64,000 nt of DNA, from contig NZ_ANFZ01000014.1 in NCBI RefSeq assembly GCF_000331245.1, positions 124,001 through 188,000 on the forward strand. The letters run 5' to 3'. The stretch comes from Blastomonas sp. AAP53. GTDB lineage: Bacteria; Pseudomonadota; Alphaproteobacteria; Sphingomonadales; Sphingomonadaceae. The notes below the pieces were generated by a model. The model made no database searches. It saw only the letters and a program-made list of their open reading frames with translations, and was not told the origin of the DNA. The translations under genes and the position numbers were made by a program. Below, one piece after another: positions 9,235-19,449 of this stretch (positions within the stretch are counted from its first letter, which is position 1; every line of letters starts with the position of its first letter).

Positions 9235-10521
9235 TTATCCACGCGGCAATCTGGATTGCCAGCCAAAGGCGGCAATTGCCAGATAACAGGCAACCGGTAT
9301 GGCCAGGGCCGACGCCAGCGTGGCGGAATCGGCCACGACGCCGCAGATCAGCGGAATGATGGCGCCACCGACAATACCCATGCACAGCAGGCCGGACCCC
9401 TGTGGAGTGCGGTCGCCCAACCCTTCGGTTCCCAGCGAGAAGATGGTCGGAAACATGATCGAGTTCATCAGCCCGACGGCCAGCAGCGCATAGCCAGCCA
9501 ACGCACCGCTGGTCAGCCCCGACATGGCTGCCAGCGATGCCGCACCCATCGCAACGCCAGCCAGCACCAGTCCGGGCGATGCCAGCCGCAACACAACCGC
9601 GCCGATGAAGCGACCGACCATCGCGCCGCCCCAATACAGCCCGATCAGCCCTGCGGCACCTTGTTCGCTGACGGCCAGGATTTGGGGCTGGGAGAGATAG
9701 TTGATCAGCATTGAGCCGATCGCAACCTCGGCACCGACATATAGAAACAGAGCAATCACGCCCCCGCGCAAGCGGGGCTGACGCAGCAGACCGAACGATC
9801 CTGCAAGCGAAATGGCCTCCTCGCGACCAGCCGGAAGCTGGGCACGGCGCAACCAGAAGAATACAGCCACCAGCACCAGAATGGCAGCAATCGCCAGATA
9901 GGCATTGCCGATGACGGCGCTTTCGCGGGCCAGGAATGCCGATCGTTCCAGCACCGGCAAAGTGGCAGGATCAACCGCTGCCATCGACCCCAGGATGATC
10001 GCCCCCCCGATCGGCGGGAAAATCGTGGTGCCCAGAGAATTGAACGCCTGCGCGAGGGTCAATCGGCTGGACGAGGTGGCGGCGCTGCCCATATTGGCGA
10101 TCAACGGGTTGGCCGCCACCTGCAGGATCGTAATGCCCGCGGCGAGCACGAACAGCGCGCCCAGAAAGGTCGCATAGACACCCGACGACGATGCCGGGAT
10201 GAACAGAAGGCACCCCACCGCCATCGTGCCCAACCCGATGACGATGCCGCTCAGATACCCGACCCGGGCGATGAGATTGCCTGCCGGCAGCGATACCAGA
10301 AAATACGCCATGAAAAAGGCGAACTGGGTCAGCATCGCTTCGGTGTAGCTGAGCGAGAACAGGCCCTTGAGCTTGGGGATCAGCACATCGTTGAGCGATG
10401 TCAGGCCGCCCCAGATGAAGAACAGCGCCACCACCGCCAGCACGAGCGCACGCGGTGCCTCGTGACCAGCGGTGGGGCCGGCGCTGCTGCGCTGCGCTGC
10501 GGGGATGGGTCCTGCTGCCAT
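9235..10521 (-). CDS. FucP/GluP-type sugar permease (MFS)
   Basis: A 428-residue, 12-helix proton-linked sugar transporter of the FucP/GluP branch. FFIWGGLTSLNDVLIPKLK, ANPLIANMGSAATSSSRLTLAQAFNSLGTTIFPP and the late PTIFSLGTEGLG are hallmarks of the branch (fucose, glucose/galactose and related hexoses). The ATG at 10521 lies 24 bp after the GH3 stop on the same strand, so it probably imports the monosaccharide that the GH2/GH3 enzymes release. Which sugar cannot be decided from the sequence. Confidence 0.9.
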   Translation of the reverse strand: MAAGPIPAAQRSSAGPTAGHEAPRALVLAVVALFFIWGGLTSLNDVLIPKLKGLFSLSYTEAMLTQFAFFMAYFLVSLPAGNLIARVGYLSGIVIGLGTMAVGCLLFIPASSSGVYATFLGALFVLAAGITILQVAANPLIANMGSAATSSSRLTLAQAFNSLGTTIFPPIGGAIILGSMAAVDPATLPVLERSAFLARESAVIGNAYLAIAAILVLVAVFFWLRRAQLPAGREEAISLAGSFGLLRQPRLRGGVIALFLYVGAEVAIGSMLINYLSQPQILAVSEQGAAGLIGLYWGGAMVGRFIGAVVLRLASPGLVLAGVAMGAASLAAMSGLTSGALAGYALLAVGLMNSIMFPTIFSLGTEGLGDRTPQGSGLLCMGIVGGAIIPLICGVVADSATLASALAIPVACYLAIAAFGWQSRLPRG

Positions 10522-10545
10522 GTTCGGGTTCCGCCGTCCTTGCGA

Positions 10546-12747
10546 TCAGGGCTTGATCTTGCGGGCGGGCAGTACCGCCTTGACCGGGGTGCCCAGTTGC
10601 TCGGCATTCTCGCCCAGCGCGAAGCTGTATGATCCCGGTGCGATTTCCCAGCCATTGCCGACATATTCCGCCACGATCCTGGGATCGATGCTGACGGTCA
10701 CCGTCTGGCTGGCACCGGGTTCAAGTTCGACCCGCTTGAAACCGGCAAGCCGCTGCTGCGGCCCCGCAGGGTTGGCGGTCATGTACAGCTGGGCGACCGT
10801 GGCGCCTTTGACCTTGCCCGAATTCTTCACGGTGAAGGTGGCGGACAGCCCCTTCATCTTCAGCTGCGAGGTTTCAAAGCGCGAATAGCTCAGGCCAAAG
10901 CCGAACGGGAACAGCGCCTTGTGACCCTGCCTCGCGTTCCAGCGATAGCCAAGGTCCGAACCCTCGATGTCGTAATTGGCGGTCAGCGGTGCGGCTCCGG
11001 CGGGTTTGCGACCGATGAAGTCGGGCTCCAGGCGATCGAAGCCATCGAGCACCGGGCGTGGCAGATCGGCTTCGCTCGCGGGGAAAGTGATCGGCAAATG
11101 GCCTGACGGATTGGTTTCACCAAACAGCACCGATGCAATCGCCTCGCCGCCGCGAATGCCGGGGTACCACGCCTGAACGACGGCTGCCGTGCTCTCGAGC
11201 CAGGGCATCAGCACCGGGCCGCCAGTCTGCAGCACGACGATCGTGTTGGGGTTGGCTGCCGCCACCGCTGCGATCAGCGCGTCCTGCCCTTCGGGCAAGG
11301 CCAGATCTGCCTGATCGAAGCCTTCGCCCGACCATTGATTGGCGAACACGATGACGACATCGGCGGTCTTGGCAGCAGCGGCGGCTTCGGACACCGAACG
11401 GCCCGTGCGGAAGCGCAGTTTGGCTTCGGGCGCCATCTTTTCCATCGCCGCGAACGGAGATGACCGGTGATAGGCGATGTTGGCAAAGCTTGCGAACGGG
11501 CCAGTCCCGCCGAGCGGGATCGACGCGGCGGGGCCGCCCTCCCCGATCACCTGGCTGGACCCTGCGCCCGACATCACCCCGGTGGTGGCAAGCCCGCCAA
11601 CAACCAGAATGTTCCTGGCCGTCTTGGCAAGCGGCAGCGCGTCGCGTTCGTTGCGCAGCAGGACGATGCCCTGGGCTGCGACCTCTTGCGCGACCTTCGC
11701 GTTCGCCTCGAAATCGATTCTACCGCCCGGCGCGACCGGGTTCTTGTCCAGCCCGGCAGCATAATAGGCCGTGAGGATGCGGGTGTTCATGTCATCAAGC
11801 CGCTTGGCCCAGGCCGGGTCCCTGGCAGCCGCAGCGGCCAGCTTGTCGCCGAAGAACACCTCGGTGTCGAGCTGCTCGCCCGATTGCTGGTCGAGCCCCT
11901 TCATCGCGGCGTTCAAATCGGGTACCGCGCCCCAATCGGACATGACAAAGCCCTTGAAACCCCAATCCTGCTTGAGCACCTTGTTCAGCAGCCAGTCGCT
12001 GGCGCACGCCTGCTCTCCGAGCACCCGGTTGTAGGCGCACATCACCGATCCCGGCTGGCCGATCTCGATGCCGATCTGGAAGGCGAGCAGATCGCTTTCG
12101 CGCGCATTGGCTTCGCTGATCTGGACATCAACGAAATGTCGTCCGGTTTCCTGACCGTTGAGTGCGATGTGCTTGATCGTCGAGATGATGTTGTTCGACT
12201 GCACGCCGCGAATGGCATGGCCGACCAGCGTTCCGGCGAGCAGCGGGTCTTCACCCAGATATTCGAAATTGCGGCCATTGCGTGGATCACGCATCAGGTT
12301 GACGCCGCCTGCCAGCATCACGTTGAACCCCTTGGCGCGCGCCTCGGAGCCGATCATGCGGCCCCCTTCCTCGATCAGCTGCGGGTTCCAGCTTGATGCC
12401 ATCGACAGGCCCGAAGGCAGCGCGGTGGAGTTGTCCTTGCGCAGCCCGGCCGCATAGGACACCCCAAGGCTGGCATCGGTTTCCTTCAGTGGCGCGATAC
12501 CCAGCCGGGCGATGCCGGGGATATAGCCCGCGCCGGGAACGGCGTCTTCCGGCATGACCATACCAGGCCCCAGCGGCAGCGCCATGATGCCGTGGGTCAG
12601 GACCGTCTTCTCCTCTGGCCGCATCGCTGCCACGGTTTCGCGAGCCCGCGCCTGCGCGGATCCATCATCGCCTGGCGATTGCGCCAGGACCGGCGATGTC
12701 GAACACAACAGGGCGGTCAACGTTGCAGACAGTGTGACGAATTTCAT
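10546..12747 (-). CDS. Glycoside hydrolase family 3, exported (beta-glucosidase/beta-xylosidase type)
   Basis: A 733-residue exported enzyme releasing terminal beta-linked sugars. The signal peptide is at residues 1-22 (ending SPVLAQ). The N-terminal TIM-barrel domain has KHIALNGQETGR and the nucleophile loop GFVMSDWGA, with Asp at about residue 271. A C-terminal alpha/beta sandwich follows, then a fibronectin-III-like domain (PFGFGLSYSRFE and onward). The start at 12747 was chosen for GAGGA spacing and the signal peptide; an in-frame ATG 12 codons upstream adds nothing. It sits between GH2 and the permease and is probably periplasmic. Specificity (Glc, Xyl or other) is open. Confidence 0.93.
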   Translation of the reverse strand: MKFVTLSATLTALLCSTSPVLAQSPGDDGSAQARARETVAAMRPEEKTVLTHGIMALPLGPGMVMPEDAVPGAGYIPGIARLGIAPLKETDASLGVSYAAGLRKDNSTALPSGLSMASSWNPQLIEEGGRMIGSEARAKGFNVMLAGGVNLMRDPRNGRNFEYLGEDPLLAGTLVGHAIRGVQSNNIISTIKHIALNGQETGRHFVDVQISEANARESDLLAFQIGIEIGQPGSVMCAYNRVLGEQACASDWLLNKVLKQDWGFKGFVMSDWGAVPDLNAAMKGLDQQSGEQLDTEVFFGDKLAAAAARDPAWAKRLDDMNTRILTAYYAAGLDKNPVAPGGRIDFEANAKVAQEVAAQGIVLLRNERDALPLAKTARNILVVGGLATTGVMSGAGSSQVIGEGGPAASIPLGGTGPFASFANIAYHRSSPFAAMEKMAPEAKLRFRTGRSVSEAAAAAKTADVVIVFANQWSGEGFDQADLALPEGQDALIAAVAAANPNTIVVLQTGGPVLMPWLESTAAVVQAWYPGIRGGEAIASVLFGETNPSGHLPITFPASEADLPRPVLDGFDRLEPDFIGRKPAGAAPLTANYDIEGSDLGYRWNARQGHKALFPFGFGLSYSRFETSQLKMKGLSATFTVKNSGKVKGATVAQLYMTANPAGPQQRLAGFKRVELEPGASQTVTVSIDPRIVAEYVGNGWEIAPGSYSFALGENAEQLGTPVKAVLPARKIKP

Positions 12748-12788
12748 TTTGATCCTCGATTCATCAGAAAATTGCGGTGACAAAGGGC

Positions 12789-15455
12789 TCAGGGTGTCTT
12801 GCTGATCTCGATCAGCGAGACTGTGGCCTTGTCCTGCTTTGACTGGAATTGCAGATCGATTGTGCCATTCGACCGCATGGTGGTTTCATGGCTCACCGCA
12901 ACCGCGCCTTCGCCAGCAGAGCCGTGCGTGATCTTGCGAAGCACCGGCTTGCCCGCCGCCAGAACATCGAACTGCCGCTCGTTCACGCCAGCAGGCAGGG
13001 TGAACCACAGCCGCACCTTGTAGCGGCCCTTGGGCATGGGGATGCGATAGGAAAAATCGCCTTCCCTGTAGGTCGCCAGCGCGTCGCGCGCGGGCGAACC
13101 CGATATGGGGGTCGGCTGGGCGGGCTTGCCGTAATCGGCTGGCTTGTCGATCGTGCGCGAAGTGCCGCCTGCGAAATAATGGTCCGACCCGATCGGCGAC
13201 CCATAATCCTGCGCCGCCAGAATGGTGCCGGTGTCGATCGCCAGCCGCTCCAACGCGTCTGCAGGAAGCTCCCAGGCGACCGCGTCCTCTACCTGCTTGC
13301 CATCGAACGCAGCTTGCGCGCTGATCGCGTTCCGCCCGGCAGCGAGCCGGACATCCTTCCAGACGCAGGTGTTCTGCGGACAAGCGGTCATCGCGCCAAG
13401 CGACACGCCGTTCAGCATCAATTCGGTCGATGCAGCGTTGCTATAGACCTTGATATCTGTCGTCGGGTAGGCCCGCTGAACATGCCGCCGGCCGGTGATA
13501 TGCACCGTGGGCTGATCTGACCAATTGGCCTTGTAGAGATAGAAGGCGTCCTTCTTGATCGACCTGTCATAGGTGACCAGCCCCTTGGTGTTGATGTCCT
13601 GCGCATCGCCCTCGGCACGGATTGTCGTCGCGAAATCGAACGAGTTCCACAGCCACGATGCGTACAGATACGGCCGGCTCTCGATCTGGGCCAGCGCGGT
13701 TTCGTGGATGTAGCTTGCATACTCTTCGGGCTGAGGCCGACCGCGCGAATCGATGGGACCGCCCAGCACGTTGTCGGTGTGCATCGATACGGCAGCACCC
13801 GCGCCATATTCGGTAACGCTCAGCGGCTGTTCGGGACGCTTGGCACGCAGGCTGTCCAAATGCGGCCCCAGATCGTCTGCGGTGCCGAAGTACCAGCCAA
13901 AATACCGGTTGGCTCCGCCCAGATCCGCCATATTGGACACTTCGGGGACAGACACATCGGCAGAAAAGAGCCGTCCTTCGCAACACGTGGCCAGCGCCGT
14001 CGGGCGCGAGGTGTCGGTCGCCTTGGCCAGCGCGTTGAGCTCTTCCAGCAATGGCAGCGGATCGGCATACGAGCCATCCTTGCGCCCGGTGATGAACGCG
14101 GGCAGCGAGTTGCCGAAGTCGACCTCGTTGGCGATGCCCCAGATCGCGACCGAAGGATGGTTCTGGTTCTGGCGGATCATTTCGAGCAGCTGCTGGCGTG
14201 CATTGGCGCGCAGCCCTTCGCTCGCTTCCAGCGATTCACCGACGGTCCAGGCGGAAACCAGCGGGATTTCATCCCACAGGATCATGCCGGTACGGTCGGC
14301 AATGTCGTGGATCGGCGTCCCATGCTGATAATGCGTGAGACGGATCGAGTTTGCTCCCATCTCGCGCAGCAGGGCGACGTCGGCTTCGGTGTCGGCAGGC
14401 GTGATCGCCCAGCCCTTGCCATCGCGATCCTGATGGTAGCCAACGCCGCGAAGCTTGTAAGGCTTGCCGTTAAGCAGGAAGCCGCGATCGGGATCGAACG
14501 CCATCTGGCGGATGCCGATGTTCTGTTCGACCGTATCGGTGGTCTGGCCACGCTGGTCCTGCACATCGACCACCAGCCGATAGAGATACGGGTCGATCGT
14601 GCCGTTCCACAGCCGGGGCCGCGCAACCGGAACCATCAGGCTGACCGACTGCGTTGCGCCCTGGGGCACATCGACCCGGGATTGCGACCGTCCGACTTCG
14701 GCGCCGCTGGCATCGAGCAGCCTGGCGATGACCACCGCATTGCGTGGCTTGGCGCTGCTGTTTGCGACGCGGACCTCGGCGGCGACCTCGGCACGATCGG
14801 CGGAGATTTTTGCAGTGTGCGACCGGATACCCGATCCGCCATGGTCCATCATGTCGACATGCAGGTCGCTGGTGGTGATCAGCTTGACCGGGCGGTACAG
14901 CCCGCCGTGCACGAAGAAATCGCCGGTCAGCGGCAGGACATCCGCAGTCGTGCTGCCTTCGACGGGCTTGGTGTTGTCAACCCTGACTGCAAGCAGGTTC
15001 TGCGCGCCGGGGCGGATTGCATTGGTCACATCCAGCCGAAACCGCGAAAAGCCACCCTGATGGGCACCGACCTTGACGCCATTGACCCAGATATCGGCGC
15101 TGCGGCTGGCGGCATCGAACTCCAGCCAGAGCCGCTTGCCCTTCATGTCGCCGGGCGCGGCAAAGGTCGTGCGATACCAGCCCTTGCCCATGTATTTGTC
15201 GACCGTCTCGGCGGTGTGCGTACCGCCCTTGCCGGTCAGGTAATAGCCGACCCGGTTCCAGCTGTGCGGCATGGTGACAGGTTGCCAGGCGGACACATCG
15301 GCCTGCTCTGCTTGTCCATCGGGAGCATCTGCCTGAACGAACAACCAGCCTGTCTCTAGAACTTGAGCGTCTCTCGCGGGCGCGGCCGCCAAGGGAGCAC
15401 TTGCGATGCAAGCCGCCGCAAAACCAATTAGCGTTGACGCGCCAGATACCTTCAT
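12789..15455 (-). CDS. Glycoside hydrolase family 2 with malectin domain, exported (beta-galactosidase or beta-glucuronidase type)
   Basis: An 888-residue exported exo-glycosidase. The signal peptide is at residues 1-24. A jelly-roll sugar-binding domain contains PHSWNRVGYYL and GKGWYRTTF, followed by an Ig-like domain. The TIM barrel has acid/base Glu444 in IANEVDFG and nucleophile Glu549 in VTEYGAGA. A DUF4982-like Ig domain and a C-terminal malectin-type carbohydrate-binding domain (from about residue 740) complete it. ATG 15455 is 6 nt from AGGAGG, whereas the in-frame ATG at 15461 abuts it. Hexuronate genes close by make a beta-glucuronidase reading attractive, but GH2 beta-galactosidases share this architecture. 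Confidence 0.92.
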   Translation of the reverse strand: MKVSGASTLIGFAAACIASAPLAAAPARDAQVLETGWLFVQADAPDGQAEQADVSAWQPVTMPHSWNRVGYYLTGKGGTHTAETVDKYMGKGWYRTTFAAPGDMKGKRLWLEFDAASRSADIWVNGVKVGAHQGGFSRFRLDVTNAIRPGAQNLLAVRVDNTKPVEGSTTADVLPLTGDFFVHGGLYRPVKLITTSDLHVDMMDHGGSGIRSHTAKISADRAEVAAEVRVANSSAKPRNAVVIARLLDASGAEVGRSQSRVDVPQGATQSVSLMVPVARPRLWNGTIDPYLYRLVVDVQDQRGQTTDTVEQNIGIRQMAFDPDRGFLLNGKPYKLRGVGYHQDRDGKGWAITPADTEADVALLREMGANSIRLTHYQHGTPIHDIADRTGMILWDEIPLVSAWTVGESLEASEGLRANARQQLLEMIRQNQNHPSVAIWGIANEVDFGNSLPAFITGRKDGSYADPLPLLEELNALAKATDTSRPTALATCCEGRLFSADVSVPEVSNMADLGGANRYFGWYFGTADDLGPHLDSLRAKRPEQPLSVTEYGAGAAVSMHTDNVLGGPIDSRGRPQPEEYASYIHETALAQIESRPYLYASWLWNSFDFATTIRAEGDAQDINTKGLVTYDRSIKKDAFYLYKANWSDQPTVHITGRRHVQRAYPTTDIKVYSNAASTELMLNGVSLGAMTACPQNTCVWKDVRLAAGRNAISAQAAFDGKQVEDAVAWELPADALERLAIDTGTILAAQDYGSPIGSDHYFAGGTSRTIDKPADYGKPAQPTPISGSPARDALATYREGDFSYRIPMPKGRYKVRLWFTLPAGVNERQFDVLAAGKPVLRKITHGSAGEGAVAVSHETTMRSNGTIDLQFQSKQDKATVSLIEISKTP

Positions 15456-15508
15456 CCTCATCCTCCTGCGGAACATTCTTGGCGACCTTGCTCGGTCACT
15501 TGCCCGTA

Positions 15509-15521
15509 TTGGTAAGACCTG
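15509..15521. promoter_or_regulatory. Candidate GntR operator upstream of GH2-GH3-permease operon
   Basis: TTGGTAAGACCTG has the GGT-N3-ACC core and lies 54 nt upstream of the GH2 start, in the divergent region with the TonB receptor. Its reverse complement shares GGTCTTACCAAT with the site in front of the GntR gene. A TTGACA element at 15678-15683 could be the -35 of the receptor gene, though no good -10 follows. Confidence 0.55.
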
Positions 15522-15749
15522 TTTGCACAATCGCCATCGCTTGGCAAGCCTGCGACCTTCACGGGCGGGAGCTATCGAATAGGCCCAACCCTTGGATTCT
15601 CGTCGATTTTCGATCAGGCCGCGCCCTAATCGAGGCAGCCCAGCATAAATAGGACTGGCCACTTGCATGAAATTGGATTGACATTTATGGCGATTGGCAA
15701 GATTCGGCATGACCACAACGAATCACCATAAACTTGCAGGGAGGGGACC

Positions 15750-18026
15750 ATGAAGTTTCCATTTTATTTGATGTCGGCCACAGCAGCGATCATCGTGCCC
15801 TATACGGCGCAAGCGCAGGACGTGCCGGTTGATGCCGACGGCGGCCTGACGGAAATCGTCGTTACCGCGCAAAAGCGCGAGCAGAACCTTCAGGACGTCC
15901 CCGTAGCGGTCACTGCGATCAGCGAAGAAACGCTGATCAGCCGCAATGTGAACACCGTTTCCGACCTGCCGCGTCTGGCGCCCAGCCTGACCGTGACGCA
16001 GGGCAACGTCCCCACCAACAACTCGATCAACCTTCGCGGCATCGGCACGACAGCGTTCAGCACCGGCATCGAGCCTTCAGTTGCGGTAATTGTTGATGAC
16101 GTCGCCCTGCTGCAGCAGGCGCAGGCTTTTTCGGGCCTTAGCGACATTTCGCGCATCGAGGTTCTGCGTGGACCGCAGGGTACGCTGTTCGGCAAGAACG
16201 CGTCGGCCGGCGCGATCAATATCGTCAGCAAGGGCGCAACCGAGGTGTTGTCCGGTTCGGTCATGGGCCGGATCACATCTGATGACGAATACCGCATCGA
16301 TGCCTCGATTGCCGGCCCGATCGGCGAAGGCATCGGCTTCCGGCTCAACGGCTTTTACGGCGATCGCAAGGGCCACATCCGCGAACTCAACAGCGGCGCT
16401 CGCCTCAACAACGACGAAAGCTATGGCATCCGCGCTCGCCTGGAGCTGGAGCCCGCCGATGGCATCAAGATCGACCTCACCGCCAGCCGTTCGGTATCCG
16501 AATCCAATGGCGCCGCCAGGACCTTCCGCTCGGTGCCCGCAGGCGCAGCCGTGTTCGGTGCTCCCCTCACCGCCAGCCTGGTCGGCATCCAGCCTGGCCC
16601 GGACAACTATTCGCTTCGGATCGATAAGCCGCTGTTCAACAAGAGCCGCCAGAACACCTTCGCTGGCCGCATCACGGTGGACCTCGGCTTTGCCGATCTG
16701 ATTTCCGTCACCAGCTATCAGGACTGGCGCTTCCGCTTTCTGGAAGATTTCGACCTGATCACCGGCCCGGTGCTTGGCCTGCCGACGGGTATCGTTGCCG
16801 AAAGCACGTTCCATGCGAAGCAGTTTGCACAGGAAGTCCGCATCGTATCGCCCTCCACCGGCGACTTCACCTATGTTCTGGGCGGCTTCTATCAGGACGG
16901 CACCACCGACCGCACGTTCGCGCGTGGTCCCTCGGGGCCGGTCGTGGCGAACTGGGCTTCGCAGAGTGGAACCGAAAGCTACGCCGCATTCGGCCAGTTC
17001 ACCTATGATCTGGCAGCCACCACGCACATTGATGTCGGCTTGCGCTGGAACCATGAGAAGGTCTCGGTCGAGTTCCTCAACAACGTGCGTCCGGCAACGC
17101 CGCCCGCCAACAACGCGACCTGCCTTGCCCTGTGCGCCGGGTCGGAGACTGACAGCGTCGTCACCGGCAAGGTCTCGCTGCGCCAGGATCTGTCCGACGC
17201 CGTCATGGCCTATGCCTCGTTCGCACGCGGCTACAAGGGCCAGGGCTATGACATCAGCAGCGGCTTCACCCCTGCGCGTATCGCCAACATCGTCCGGCCT
17301 GAAACCTCCGATGCGTATGAACTCGGCCTCAAGTCGCGCTTCTTCGACAACAAGGTGCAGCTGAACATTGCCGCGTTCCTCAGCAACTTCTCTGACTTCC
17401 AGGCGCAGTCGGGCATCCTTCTGCCGGACAACACCATCCAGCTGACGCTGAACAATGTCGGCAAGGTCCGCACCAAGGGCTTTGAAGTCGAGCTAAGCGC
17501 ACGGCCGATCCCCGAGCTGACCATCGACGGTGCCTTCAGCTATACCGACGCCAAGGTCATCCGCTTCCCCGGTGCGCAGTGCTATACCGGGCAGGTTGCT
17601 GGCTGCGTCGATCTGGATGGGGCCGGTCCCTCGACCGTCCGCGGTCAGGATCTGGCTGGCAAGCGGTTGGGCAACGCGCCAAAGGTGAAGTTCAACGTGG
17701 GTGCGACCTATGATGTGCTGTTGCCTTCGCTGCCCTTCGACGCCTTCGTTCAGGCTGATTTCGCCTATCAGAGCGGCGTGAACTTCGACCTGCTGCAGAA
17801 CCCGCTGACCGTCCAGGGCGCTTATGGCGTGTTCAACGGCAGCATCGGCATCGATCAGAACGAGCGTGGCGGCCTGCGCGTGGCCTTGTTCGTCAACAAC
17901 CTGTTCGACAAGAACTTCGCTTCGAACATCAGCATCGCATCGGGCGGCAATGCCGGCCTGCTCACCCAAAACCTCACCCGCGATTCCCGCCGCTATGTCG
18001 GCCTGCGGGTCGGTTACGAGTTCTGA
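15750..18026 (+). CDS. TonB-dependent receptor of the saccharide locus
   Basis: A 758-residue outer-membrane receptor. Signal peptide 1-22 (ending AQAQ) is followed by the TonB-box region LTEIVVTAQKREQNLQDVPV. The plug has RIEVLRGPQGTLFGKNASAGAINI and the barrel ends GLRVGYEF. A strong AGGGAGGGG precedes the ATG. It diverges from the GH2 operon and is followed by the hexuronate permease, so it probably imports an oligosaccharide that the GH2/GH3 enzymes process. No SusD-like partner is present, as is usual in Proteobacteria. The substrate is inferred from neighbours only. Confidence 0.92.
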   Translation: MKFPFYLMSATAAIIVPYTAQAQDVPVDADGGLTEIVVTAQKREQNLQDVPVAVTAISEETLISRNVNTVSDLPRLAPSLTVTQGNVPTNNSINLRGIGTTAFSTGIEPSVAVIVDDVALLQQAQAFSGLSDISRIEVLRGPQGTLFGKNASAGAINIVSKGATEVLSGSVMGRITSDDEYRIDASIAGPIGEGIGFRLNGFYGDRKGHIRELNSGARLNNDESYGIRARLELEPADGIKIDLTASRSVSESNGAARTFRSVPAGAAVFGAPLTASLVGIQPGPDNYSLRIDKPLFNKSRQNTFAGRITVDLGFADLISVTSYQDWRFRFLEDFDLITGPVLGLPTGIVAESTFHAKQFAQEVRIVSPSTGDFTYVLGGFYQDGTTDRTFARGPSGPVVANWASQSGTESYAAFGQFTYDLAATTHIDVGLRWNHEKVSVEFLNNVRPATPPANNATCLALCAGSETDSVVTGKVSLRQDLSDAVMAYASFARGYKGQGYDISSGFTPARIANIVRPETSDAYELGLKSRFFDNKVQLNIAAFLSNFSDFQAQSGILLPDNTIQLTLNNVGKVRTKGFEVELSARPIPELTIDGAFSYTDAKVIRFPGAQCYTGQVAGCVDLDGAGPSTVRGQDLAGKRLGNAPKVKFNVGATYDVLLPSLPFDAFVQADFAYQSGVNFDLLQNPLTVQGAYGVFNGSIGIDQNERGGLRVALFVNNLFDKNFASNISIASGGNAGLLTQNLTRDSRRYVGLRVGYEF

Positions 18027-18044
18027 CGCGACTGCAAGACAAAG

Positions 18045-18075
18045 CAGGCCATCGACCGAACAGGTTGATGGCCTG
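18045..18075 (+). terminator. Hairpin after TonB receptor gene
   Basis: CAGGCCATC and GATGGCCTG form a 9-bp stem with a 13-nt loop, 18 nt after the receptor stop. Outer CAAGAC/GTCTTG arms can extend it with a bulge. It probably attenuates or ends transcription before the permease gene. Confidence 0.5.
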
Positions 18076-18186
18076 TCTTGCTAGATAACATGTGAATTCC
18101 CGAGAGCTGATCATCGGCATCATCAGATGCGCCATGCGGAGACTGCAATTGCCTGTTGTTCCCTTTCTGGCTGGCGCTCTCGTCGC

Positions 18187-19449
18187 ATGAAACTCTCCGG
18201 ACCAAAGCTGCGCTGGTGGATCATCGCCCTGGTAACGCTGGGCACGATCCTCAACTATCTGGCGCGCTCGACCCTGTCGGTCGCCGCGCCTACGCTCAAG
18301 ACCGAATTTGCGATGACGACCGAGCAGTACAGCTGGGTCGTGCTGGCGTTCCAGGCGAGCTACACCGTCATGCAGACGGTCGCAGGATCGGTGCTCGATA
18401 CGCTCGGCACGCGGCTCGGCTTCTTCCTGTTCGCGCTGGGCTGGGCGTTTGCCAATATGGCGCATGCGTTTGCCACCGGCTGGCAGAGCCTCGCGTTTTT
18501 CCGCACACTGCTGGGCGCAACCGAGGCAGCGGCGATCCCCGCCGGGGTAAAGACCGTCGCGACCTGGTTTCCGCCGCGCGAACGATCGCTTGCCACCAGC
18601 CTGTTCCAGATGGGCACCAGCGTCGGCAACATGATCGCCCCGCCCCTGGTCGCCTTCTGCATCCTCGCTTGGAACTGGCAGGCCGCGTTCATCGTCACCG
18701 GCGCGCTCAGCGTGGTGTGGGCCGGCATGTGGTGGGTCGGTTACCGTGACCCCGAAGATCATCCGCGCCTCACCCAGCAAGAAGCCGACCTGATCGCCAG
18801 CGGACGCAAGGATGATGTCGCGCACAAGCCGGCGACCAAGAAGGACGTTCTCAAGAGCCGCTCGTTCTGGGCGATCGCGACGCCACGTTTCCTGTCCGAA
18901 CCCGCCTGGCAGACCTTCAACTTCTTCATCCCGCTCTATCTGGTTGCGGTCTGGAATCTCGACCTCAAGTCGATCGCCTTGTGGGCGTGGATGCCGTTTC
19001 TCGCGGCGGATTTCGGGAGCCTGGCGGCCGGCCTGCTGCCGACCTGGTTGATGAAGCGCGGCGCCTCGCTGCTCGCCTCTCGCAAGATCACGATGACGAT
19101 CGGCGCGCTGTGCATGATCGGCCCTGCGTGCATCGGCCTGGCGACGTCGCCCGCGATGGCGATCGCCCTGTTCTGCGTCGGCGGCTTTGCTCATCAGATG
19201 CTCAACGGCGCGCTGATCACCTTGTGCTCGGACGTGTTCGACCAGAGCACTGCGGGCACCGCCAGCGGCATGGCCGGGACCTCCGCCTGGATCGGGGGCA
19301 TGCTGTTCACGCTTCTGATCGGCCAGAGTGCGGACACGTTTGGCTACAACCCGCTGTTCGTGGCGCTGGCCGCGCTAGACCTGCTGGCCGCAGTCGTGCT
19401 GTGGAGCCTGCTCAGGGCGCCCGCGCCGGGATCGCGCCAGGTCGCATGA
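18187..19449 (+). CDS. exuT: ExuT-type hexuronate permease (MFS, anion:cation symporter family)
   Basis: A 420-residue, 12-helix transporter. The order of conserved segments follows Escherichia coli ExuT from memory: LRWWIIALVTLGTILNYLAR, YTVMQTVAGSVLDTLGT, GATEAAAIPAGVKTVATWFP, SIWNxxF-like helices, and LCVGGFAHQMLNGALITLCSD-type text in helix 10. It should import glucuronate or galacturonate. I chose ATG 18187 because the family starts there; ATG 18127 would add an unrelated 20-residue leader. Neither has a strong ribosome site. Its end overlaps the converging kinase gene by 38 bp. Confidence 0.88.
   Translation: MKLSGPKLRWWIIALVTLGTILNYLARSTLSVAAPTLKTEFAMTTEQYSWVVLAFQASYTVMQTVAGSVLDTLGTRLGFFLFALGWAFANMAHAFATGWQSLAFFRTLLGATEAAAIPAGVKTVATWFPPRERSLATSLFQMGTSVGNMIAPPLVAFCILAWNWQAAFIVTGALSVVWAGMWWVGYRDPEDHPRLTQQEADLIASGRKDDVAHKPATKKDVLKSRSFWAIATPRFLSEPAWQTFNFFIPLYLVAVWNLDLKSIALWAWMPFLAADFGSLAAGLLPTWLMKRGASLLASRKITMTIGALCMIGPACIGLATSPAMAIALFCVGGFAHQMLNGALITLCSDVFDQSTAGTASGMAGTSAWIGGMLFTLLIGQSADTFGYNPLFVALAALDLLAAVVLWSLLRAPAPGSRQVA

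Noticed and set aside
8342-9634. Extended frame giving the GntR regulator 170 extra N-terminal residues
   Set aside because: It reads antisense-like text through the permease end; the ATG at 9124 has a proper ribosome site and starts the family domain.
18127-18186. Upstream ATG for the ExuT-type permease
   Set aside because: The added 20 residues have no counterpart in the family and would precede the usual start LRWWIIALV; kept only as an alternative.
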